A DNA stretch of 5,677 bases, taken from Nitrososphaerota archaeon. GTDB lineage: Archaea; Thermoproteota; EX4484-205; JAAOZO01. The notes under the pieces are model-generated. The model ran no database searches, was not told the origin of the DNA, and saw only the letters and a program-made list of their open reading frames with translations. The stretch is taken from NCBI GenBank assembly GCA_011605715.1, contig JAAOZO010000055.1:1-5677 (forward strand), read 5' to 3'. Within the stretch, counting starts at the first letter, position 1; each line of letters opens with the position of its first letter. Shown in pieces: positions 1-3,971 of the stretch. A program made the translations under genes and the position numbers.

Positions 1-573
1 CATGCATACTCTAGGTTAAACGACACAATATATGTTCCAACTTCTATGATAAAGTGGGCATCAAAAACAAATACGTTGTGGTTTTTAGGCAGTCACGTTA
101 TTGATCTTTTGCTCTGGTACTTTAAAGACGAGGTTGAAGAAGTTTATGGGAAAAAAGTTAGTAAGTTGCTTATAAAAAAAGGAATAGGTACTGCAGATGC
201 TTATCTTGCGATGCTACAGTTTAAAAATGGAGGAGTTGCTCTTCTAGAAAACAGCTGGGTTTTGCCACTAGGAGAGCCGTTCATTGTTGACTTTAAAATG
301 GATCTTGTTGGAGAGAAGGGTGCAATTAAGATAGACCGTTCACACCATGGTATGATTAAGAAAATAACAAACGAAAGGTATGAAATGCCAGATGTACTAA
401 GAAACATAGACGAAGATACAATAACTTTCGTTAGAGATGGCTTAAAAGCATTAGTAGATGCAGTTCAAAGCGATAAAACTCCACCAGTTACTGGAGAAGA
501 TGGTCTAAAGGTTACTCGAATTGTAGAATCTATTATAGAATCGAGTGAGAAAAATGCTCCAGTAAAAGTTTAG
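1..573 (+). CDS. Gfo/Idh/MocA-family oxidoreductase, C-terminal part (5' end outside window)
   Basis: The reading frame is open through the left edge, so the first ATG at 46 is internal; the visible part is 190 residues beginning HAYSRLNDTIYVPT. Only the C-terminal alpha/beta domain of the family is visible; the NAD(P)-binding Rossmann fold and the EKP motif lie outside. Family signatures seen are the substrate-side GSHVIDLLLWYF, the FKNGGVALLENSW strand pair, the DLVGEKGAIKID strand, and the C-terminal PPVTGEDGLKVTRIVESIIESS helix. Members oxidise or reduce sugars, inositols or sugar-derived compounds with NAD(P) in the cytoplasm; the substrate cannot be told from this domain. It lies 40 nt before the lyxose isomerase gene on the same strand, which suggests joint use in sugar breakdown. 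The family call is firm, the exact substrate unknown. Confidence 0.9.
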   Translation, partial: HAYSRLNDTIYVPTSMIKWASKTNTLWFLGSHVIDLLLWYFKDEVEEVYGKKVSKLLIKKGIGTADAYLAMLQFKNGGVALLENSWVLPLGEPFIVDFKMDLVGEKGAIKIDRSHHGMIKKITNERYEMPDVLRNIDEDTITFVRDGLKALVDAVQSDKTPPVTGEDGLKVTRIVESIIESSEKNAPVKV

Positions 574-582
574 AGTCTAAAC

Positions 583-592
583 GCTTAAATTT
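583..592 (+). promoter_or_regulatory. Possible internal TATA box before the lyxose isomerase
   Basis: GCTTAAATTT lies in the 40-nt gap between the oxidoreductase and the isomerase, centred about 26 nt before the isomerase ATG. That is the archaeal TATA-to-start distance for a leaderless transcript. The gene may therefore have its own promoter as well as being read from upstream. In AT-rich DNA such a box can arise by chance. Confidence 0.3.
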
Positions 593-613
593 TCAGGATG
601 GAAAGAAATAGCT

Positions 614-1153
614 ATGACTAGCAAAGAAGAAATTGAAGAAGCTAGAAAAAGAGCGTTTGAAATGCTGAAAAGAGCTGGAATAGTGATAACTGAAGAGGAA
701 AAGCGTAATATGGAGATTGCAGACTTTGGATTAAATGACTTAGCTAAGTTTGGGTTAGAAATCGTTGTTTATGTAAACAACGAAAGATACTGTGCAAAAG
801 AGTTGGTACTATTTCCCAGGCAAACTTGTCCAGAGCATAGGCATCCTCCTTTCAACGATTATCCTGGAAAGCAAGAAACTTTTAGGTGTAGGTACGGAGA
901 AGTTTACCTTTATGTTCCTGGAGAACCCACAAAAAATCCAAGAGCAATAATTCCAGAGGAAAAGAAAAAGTACTTTACAGTTTGGCATGAAATAACGTTA
1001 AGACCTGGAATGCAGTACACAATTCCTCCAAATACTTTGCATTGGTTTCAGGCTGGTGAAGAAGGTGCAGTAGTTTCAGAGTTTTCTTCTATGAGCGTGG
1101 ATGAAAAAGATGTATTTACAGATCCAAACATAATTAGGGTGAAGAAAGGGTAA
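614..1153 (+). CDS. D-lyxose/D-mannose ketol-isomerase, cupin fold
   Basis: This 179-residue protein matches the small YdaE-type D-lyxose isomerases, which use a divalent metal (usually Mn2+) to interconvert D-lyxose with D-xylulose and D-mannose with D-fructose in the cytoplasm. The cupin metal ligands are all visible: H75 and H77 in PEHRHPP, E88 in GKQETF, and H143 in PPNTLHWFQAGEEG. An N-terminal helical stretch (residues 3-32) precedes the barrel, as in the family. The length fits the short class rather than the roughly 225-residue enterobacterial enzymes. The ATG at 614 has only a weak AGGATGG site 12 nt upstream; a TTAAAT box about 26 nt upstream would also allow leaderless expression. 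The upstream oxidoreductase 40 nt away is probably in the same operon. Preferred sugar in vivo is inferred, not shown. Confidence 0.9.
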   Translation: MTSKEEIEEARKRAFEMLKRAGIVITEEEKRNMEIADFGLNDLAKFGLEIVVYVNNERYCAKELVLFPRQTCPEHRHPPFNDYPGKQETFRCRYGEVYLYVPGEPTKNPRAIIPEEKKKYFTVWHEITLRPGMQYTIPPNTLHWFQAGEEGAVVSEFSSMSVDEKDVFTDPNIIRVKKG

Positions 1154-1209
1154 AATGATAGCTTTATTTTAAATTTATATGCATAACCTAGGCTATTCTT
1201 TGTAGGTAT

Positions 1210-1248
1210 TCTTTTTTACCCTTTTTATGATTTTATTTACTTTTGTTT
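1210..1248 (+). terminator. T-rich terminator after the lyxose isomerase
   Basis: A series of T runs on the + strand (six Ts at 1212-1217, five at 1222-1226, then several of three to four) begins about 57 nt after the isomerase stop, with no strong hairpin. Archaeal RNA polymerase stops at such U-rich tracts. The position between two convergent genes fits a terminator. Confidence 0.5.
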
Positions 1249-1291
1249 CACAAGTTTAATTGATCATTCTAACAAAAACTTTTCAAAACTT

Positions 1292-1717
1292 TTATATAGT
1301 ATCTGCTATACAAGCTTGCTTTTGAGCTCCATCTAAAATTATAACAACTTTGTTAAGTAGCTCTCTTCCAACAAGCATCTTTCCAGTTCCCAATAATGGA
1401 GTCTCAACATATGTTTCTATTTTTATGTTCTCTCCAAGCCATACTATAGCTTTCGCTACTTTCATAGTTATTAGTCCCGCCATCGAACTATACGTTCTCC
1501 AGTACTTTCTTGGTAATTCTCCAACTTCAAAGAATTCGTAGGCGTCGTTCTTTACTAAGATTGAACCTTCAAACCCGGTGTCTACAACAAACGAAAGCGT
1601 ACTTGGGTATTCTTCTAACCTTACGTTGAGTAACTTTAAGTTGATTTTTGGATAAGCGCTTAAAGCTGACTTCTCGTAATCTATGCACTTTTTAGCTCTA
1701 TAGATCCTCCCAACCAT
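1292..1717 (-). CDS. Small clan AA (retropepsin-like) aspartic protease, DTGF type
   Basis: This 141-residue single-domain protein has the retropepsin fold signature: a beta-strand leading into the catalytic loop FVVDTGFEGSILV (D46-T47-G48), and near the C-terminus TPLLGTGKMLVGRELLNKVVIILDG, the usual second hydrophobic-Gly segment before the final helix and strand. With one DTG per chain it should act as a dimer. The DTGF loop fits the archaeal/bacterial AF_0612-like clan AA group, as I recall it. No signal peptide or membrane segment is visible, so it is probably cytoplasmic. The ATG at 1717 lies 37 nt inside the end of the upstream regulator gene and has a GGTGA ribosome binding site (1724-1728) at 6-nt spacing, so the start is well supported and translation is probably coupled. 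The natural substrate is unknown; the partner protein encoded upstream is one candidate. Confidence 0.8.
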   Translation of the reverse strand: MVGRIYRAKKCIDYEKSALSAYPKINLKLLNVRLEEYPSTLSFVVDTGFEGSILVKNDAYEFFEVGELPRKYWRTYSSMAGLITMKVAKAIVWLGENIKIETYVETPLLGTGKMLVGRELLNKVVIILDGAQKQACIADTI

Positions 1718-2082
1718 TCAAGTTCACCAGGAACTTTATCATCGTAACCAACTTTAACAACTAATGCTTGCTTAACTGGAGGATCAAACTTTTTCATAGC
1801 TTCTGCAACTTCTTCTAATGACTTAAAAACACCAACTAGAGTTCCTCTAGCGATAACAACATATTTACCGCTTTGATCTTTAAACTTATCTTCTATGGCT
1901 TCATAAGCCATGTTGTTCAAATCAGTTTCGCTTACAGCATACTTTCCCTTAAAAGTTAGCCAAGTTCTAACAGCTTCTTCAAACGCTTTAGACAGCGATA
2001 ACCCTTTTCTTGCAGCTTCAGCCTTAAACTCCCTTATTATTTTTTCATCTACTTTCTTTATAACTAAGGTCACATTCTTCAC
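1681..2082 (-). CDS. Ribbon-helix-helix protein with C-terminal DUF5678-like domain
   Basis: This 133-residue protein starts with a ribbon-helix-helix pattern: a short strand VTLVIKKV (residues 4-11), helix DEKIIREFKAEAARKG (12-27), then LSLSKAFEEAVRTWL (29-42). This is the layout of MetJ/Arc-type DNA-binding antitoxins and repressors. Residues about 68-113 (KYVVIARGTLVGVFKSLEEV, then QALVVKVG) resemble DUF5678, a small domain of unknown function common in archaea. The frame is closed by a TAG just before the GTG at 2082. A second in-frame GTG at 2073 has AGGTGA at 5-nt spacing and may be the true start; both leave the RHH intact. A perfect palindrome overlaps the promoter and start, which suggests autorepression. 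The gene overlaps the aspartic protease gene by 37 nt. A regulator or antitoxin role is inferred from fold and context. Confidence 0.75.
   Translation of the reverse strand: MKNVTLVIKKVDEKIIREFKAEAARKGLSLSKAFEEAVRTWLTFKGKYAVSETDLNNMAYEAIEDKFKDQSGKYVVIARGTLVGVFKSLEEVAEAMKKFDPPVKQALVVKVGYDDKVPGELEWLGGSIELKSA
1724..1728 (-). promoter_or_regulatory. Ribosome binding site GGTGA for the aspartic protease
   Basis: GGTGA on the - strand lies 6 nt before the ATG at 1717, inside the coding sequence of the upstream regulator gene. It decides the protease start despite the 37-nt overlap and points to translation from one shared mRNA. Confidence 0.7.
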
Positions 2083-2106
2083 CTAGGTTTACATGTAAAC
2101 CTAGGT
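2081..2106. promoter_or_regulatory. Perfect 26-bp palindromic operator of the RHH-protease operon
   Basis: All 26 bases are self-complementary. The structure is nested: an ACCTAGGT box at each end (2081-2088 and 2099-2106, each itself palindromic) flanks a palindromic TTACATGTAA core (2089-2098). The site runs from the edge of the TATA-like box to the expected transcript start and touches the first GTG codon. A protein bound here would block RNA polymerase. The RHH protein encoded directly downstream is the obvious candidate ligand, by inference. Confidence 0.8.
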
Positions 2107-2113
2107 ATTTAAA
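2106..2113 (-). promoter_or_regulatory. TATA-like box of the RHH-protease operon
   Basis: On the - strand this reads TTTAAATA within AAAAATTTAAATACC. Its centre is about 26 nt upstream of position 2084, so the transcript would begin at or just before the GTG at 2082, giving a leaderless or very short-leader mRNA. Confidence 0.5.
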
Positions 2114-2161
2114 TTTTTGTAAAGACTTTCATTGCTTAAGATTCGTACACTTTAAGTAGGT

Positions 2162-2192
2162 ACTCAGAAAACCTAGAGCTTTAACTCTGAGT
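2162..2192. repeat. Inverted repeat ACTCAGA/TCTGAGT
   Basis: A perfect 7-bp inverted repeat (2162-2168 with 2186-2192) with a 17-nt loop lies in the gap between the RHH operon promoter and the TnpB element. AGAG/CTCT inside it offers an alternative pairing. Its function is unknown; it may be a leftover of the element's left flank. Confidence 0.45.
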
Positions 2193-2253
2193 GAATGGGC
2201 AAACTTAAATGCAAATTTCTTTCAAGAGTTTATGAGTATGTTGCAATGACTCA

Positions 2254-2267
2254 TGATGCCGTCATCA
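2254..2267. repeat. Small inverted repeat, possible left-end hairpin of the element
   Basis: TGATG (2254-2258) and CATCA (2263-2267) form a perfect 5-bp stem with loop CCGT, directly after the near-palindrome ATGACTCAT (2246-2254). IS605-type elements carry subterminal hairpins recognised by TnpA, and this is the best candidate upstream of the tnpB remnant. It is short enough to be chance. Confidence 0.3.
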
Positions 2268-2271
2268 GCAG

Positions 2272-2281
2272 TTTTAAAATA
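2272..2281 (+). promoter_or_regulatory. TATA-like box before the tnpB remnant
   Basis: TTTTAAAATA is centred about 27 nt before the TTG codon at 2304. This matches leaderless initiation and supports TTG as the original tnpB start; a TAG at 2280 closes the frame upstream. Confidence 0.4.
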
Positions 2282-2303
2282 GATAAACTATTGTTCAAAA
2301 ACA

Positions 2304-2723
2304 TTGGTACTTATAAGTAGAACTAAAAACAATAAAGATGAAGCATTGCAGCAAATTAGAGCCTACAACGTCAGCAACTTTCTTGAAGATTACAGATTCT
2401 TACTTCAAAGAGCAGTAGATGAAATATGGAATAACATAGTTTGGATTAATAAAACAAATAAGAGTGGAAGAAATAGAATTATTCCAATAATTCCTAAAAG
2501 TAATGAATTCAAAAATAATTATCTAAGAAATTTGTTGCTAAAGGACTGGAGATACTCAAAGCACTACGTTGACTCTTCAATAAAGCAAGCTTATTCGATA
2601 GTAAAGTCTTGGAGTGGGTTCACCCTGACAGGGGAGGAGGCTGATGAGGGCTTCAATGAACTCAAGAGAAGTCCTAGGCTGATGAATCCCAAGAGCTATG
2701 TAAGTCTATTTAAGACTACGTAG
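2304..2723 (+). pseudogene. tnpB: TnpB remnant (IS605 OrfB family), internally deleted
   Basis: The 139-residue frame starts at a TTG. Residues about 15-103 look like the N-terminal region of archaeal TnpB, ending in the typical block LRNLLLKDWRYSKHYVDSSI followed by KQAYSIVKSW (residues 74-103). In full-length proteins of about 400 residues this block continues into the RuvC nuclease. Here the frame instead runs straight into a 36-residue tail, SGFTLTGEE...RLMNPKSYV, and stops. There is no RuvC D-E-D triad and no CxxC zinc-finger pair. The simplest reading is an in-frame internal deletion that joined the N-terminal part to the C-terminal end near position 2613; the tail DNA is also much richer in G+C. 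The product cannot be an active RNA-guided nuclease. Whether the short protein is made or has a regulatory role is unknown. Confidence 0.75.
2638..2685 (+). repeat. AGGCTGATGA direct repeat flanking a hairpin
   Basis: AGGCTGATGA occurs at 2638-2647 and 2676-2685, a 38-nt spacing, on either side of the GGGCTTC/GAAGTCC stem-loop. It lies in the tail of the tnpB remnant and in the candidate omegaRNA. Confidence 0.6.
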
Positions 2724-2772
2724 TTCAGAACCCTAAAGCATGTATTGGCAGAAGTAAAAAAAGCGAAATAGT

Positions 2773-2802
2773 CCATAGAGTAATAAGTTCTATGGGCCAT
2801 AG
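2773..2802. repeat. Overlapping inverted repeats CCATAG/CTATGG/CCATAG
   Basis: CCATAGA at 2773-2779 pairs perfectly with TCTATGG at 2789-2795 across a 9-nt loop. A second CCATAG at 2797-2802 can pair with the same CTATGG. The two pairings exclude each other, so an RNA from here could switch between them. It lies between the tnpB remnant and the element's right end. Confidence 0.55.
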
Positions 2803-2846
2803 CACCGTGATATCGCGATCTAGTGAGGAGGAGATAGGTACAAAGC

Positions 2847-2888
2847 CTACTCTAAAACTGGAAGTTCCTGACTTCAATCATGGAGTAG
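2847..2888. repeat. Right-end stem-loop of the IS605-type element
   Basis: CTACTC (2847-2852) pairs with GAGTAG (2883-2888), enclosing an inner hairpin GAAGT (2861-2865)/ACTTC (2871-2875) with loop TCCTG. The fold and the GACTTCAATCATGG text are typical of archaeal IS605-family right ends. In an active element the guide segment would begin shortly after this structure. Confidence 0.55.
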
Positions 2889-2913
2889 CTCATCTCTCTT
2901 CTACTTTCTAAGA

Positions 2914-3786
2914 TTAAGTTTTTGCCTTAAGATATGAATTAAGATCCTTCCATCCAATTAGGGTTATCTTATACTCTTCCACAAGTTTCTTTGCTTCGTC
3001 TGAGGTAACAAGTTTGTAGTCCAAGTATCTTTCCATATAACTTGGAGTTATGGCTTTGAGTTCTTCGTCATCAAATCCAAGATGAACTATTATTTGATTT
3101 ATTGTGCCTGGTTTAATCTTAGACAAAACTGACCTAAACCACTTTAGTCTTTCTTGAAGATCAGAACCTTCAGTACCTGTAATTAAGTTATCCAGCAAAG
3201 GTAAATTTGAGCTTGAAATAATTTTAATTATTTCTTGAATAGTAAGTCCAGCCTCTTTTGCTCTAGCAATGACTTCTGAACTGGGCTTTATCAGCATAGG
3301 AGTTAAATTGTTATTTAAAGCAACTTCAATATAGCTTTCTAAAATTTCTGGTTTTAGGTAGACTACACCCATATGCGTGTCCAGGTGAGAAGGTTTTAGG
3401 CCAAGGTGGAAGCTTCTTTTAACCTGCGTTTCAAGTTCATTTTTTATTTCTTCTATTTTTGCTCTTGCCGCAGCTTCAGCACTTCTCCAAAGATAGCCTT
3501 CTTCATCCAAAAGAGAAGTTACTTTATCTTTCGAACTCACCGAGCTCCATCTATAGAATTTCCATTCGCTTGTTAAAGTAGAGTGAATTCCATAGTCATA
3601 GTTAGGGCTTCTCCTAAAGAATTCTACAGCTTCTAGAACCCATGGGCAAGGTATCATAATACTGCAGCTTGAAACTATTCCTTTTTCGAATGCTTCAAAT
3701 GTTGCTCTATTTTCTGAATGGCACATACCAACATCGTCTGCATGAATAATAAGCAACTTCTCGCTCTTATCAAAACCTTGTGTCAT
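2914..3786 (-). CDS. ChbG/HpnK-family (YdjC-like) carbohydrate deacetylase
   Basis: The 290-residue length and layout are normal for this metal-dependent deacetylase family, whose members remove N-acetyl groups from chito-oligosaccharides or related amino-sugar compounds. Visible motifs are LLIIHADDVGMC at residues 11-22 (metal Asp 17/18), GIHSTLTSEW (H68), and PSHLDTHMGV (H134, D136, H138). The C-terminal block IIVHLGFDDEEL (233-243) and the final ITLIGWKDL (274-282) are also family-typical. There is no signal peptide, so it should act in the cytoplasm. The ATG at 3786 follows a TATA box at 3812-3819 with a leader of only a few nt. It is 185 nt downstream of the phosphodiester glycosidase gene on the same strand, which suggests a common amino-sugar pathway. 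The stop lies about 20 nt from the right end of the decayed TnpB element. The exact substrate is not deducible. Confidence 0.88.
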   Translation of the reverse strand: MTQGFDKSEKLLIIHADDVGMCHSENRATFEAFEKGIVSSCSIMIPCPWVLEAVEFFRRSPNYDYGIHSTLTSEWKFYRWSSVSSKDKVTSLLDEEGYLWRSAEAAARAKIEEIKNELETQVKRSFHLGLKPSHLDTHMGVVYLKPEILESYIEVALNNNLTPMLIKPSSEVIARAKEAGLTIQEIIKIISSSNLPLLDNLITGTEGSDLQERLKWFRSVLSKIKPGTINQIIVHLGFDDEELKAITPSYMERYLDYKLVTSDEAKKLVEEYKITLIGWKDLNSYLKAKT

Positions 3787-3811
3787 TCTATCTCAAAATT
3801 GGTTTCTTAAA

Positions 3812-3832
3812 TTTATAAGTTTTTATTGCAAT
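3812..3832 (-). promoter_or_regulatory. Promoter of the ChbG/HpnK-type deacetylase
   Basis: On the - strand ATTGCAATAAAAAC leads into the TATA box CTTATAAA (3812-3819). Its centre lies about 29 nt before the ATG at 3786, giving a leader of only a few nt. The GCAAT-AAAAACTTAT block is shared with the glycosidase promoter. Confidence 0.6.
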
Positions 3833-3971
3833 ATGTAGTACGTTAATTTCTAAGTCAAGAGTTGTTACTTCTTGTACTATAAGCGATTTCTTTTAAAGAT
3901 CTATATCTCTTTTTCCTCTAAAATTCATTAAACCTTTATAGCTCAAATTTTTTAAGTGTCGATAAACGAAA

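Larger units (their letters stand above)
2246..2893 (+). mobile_element. Decayed IS605-type (TnpB) element, internally deleted
   Basis: This segment combines an N-terminal tnpB remnant, a GC-rich foldable stretch and a right-end stem-loop with GACTTCAATCATGGAGTAGC, which resembles the right ends of archaeal tnpB-only elements. Small inverted repeats before the gene (TGATG/CATCA at 2254-2258 and 2263-2267) could belong to the left end. No tnpA is present. The outer limits are not certain: the left limit is set at the first inverted repeat and the right at the end of the conserved-looking end sequence. The element can no longer encode a working nuclease or transposase, and could move only if helped in trans. 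Confidence 0.55.
2611..2893 (+). ncRNA. Candidate omegaRNA/right-end RNA of the TnpB element
   Basis: TnpB elements express a guide scaffold from the 3' end of tnpB through the right end. Here this region starts with a G+C-rich block (48 of 90 bases at 2611-2700, against clearly AT-rich flanks) holding the hairpins CCCT/AGGG (2623-2633) and GGGCTTC/GAAGTCC (2648-2654 with 2668-2674, one G-U pair). Further on are CCATAGA/TCTATGG (2773-2779 with 2789-2795) and the right-end fold at 2847-2888. The call rests on position and foldability only. Without a RuvC-bearing TnpB here, it could work only with one encoded elsewhere. The true 5' end is not visible. Confidence 0.4.

Noticed and set aside
201..407. 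68-codon open frame on the - strand
   Set aside because: It lies wholly inside the oxidoreductase C-terminal domain in the opposite direction and its translation shows no recognisable pattern.
1350..1541. 63-codon open frame on the + strand
   Set aside because: It is antisense to the aspartic protease, including its conserved C-terminal half, and has no supporting start signal.
2140..2220. Second copy of the right-edge sequence (shared CTTTAAGTAG and AACCTA text with about 5553-5582)
   Set aside because: The shared words are short, their spacing differs and the sequence around them does not align, so a true repeat is not supported.
2638..2700. C/D box guide sRNA
   Set aside because: CTGATGA occurs twice, but the spacing between the boxes is about 30 nt instead of about 12, and no final CUGA D box follows at the right distance.
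3787..3971. Short peptide gene in the gap between glycosidase and deacetylase
   Set aside because: The only ATG-led frame seen on the - strand is about 11 codons. The gap holds the deacetylase promoter and an additional TATA-like CTATAAAG near 3936-3944 with no gene to go with it.
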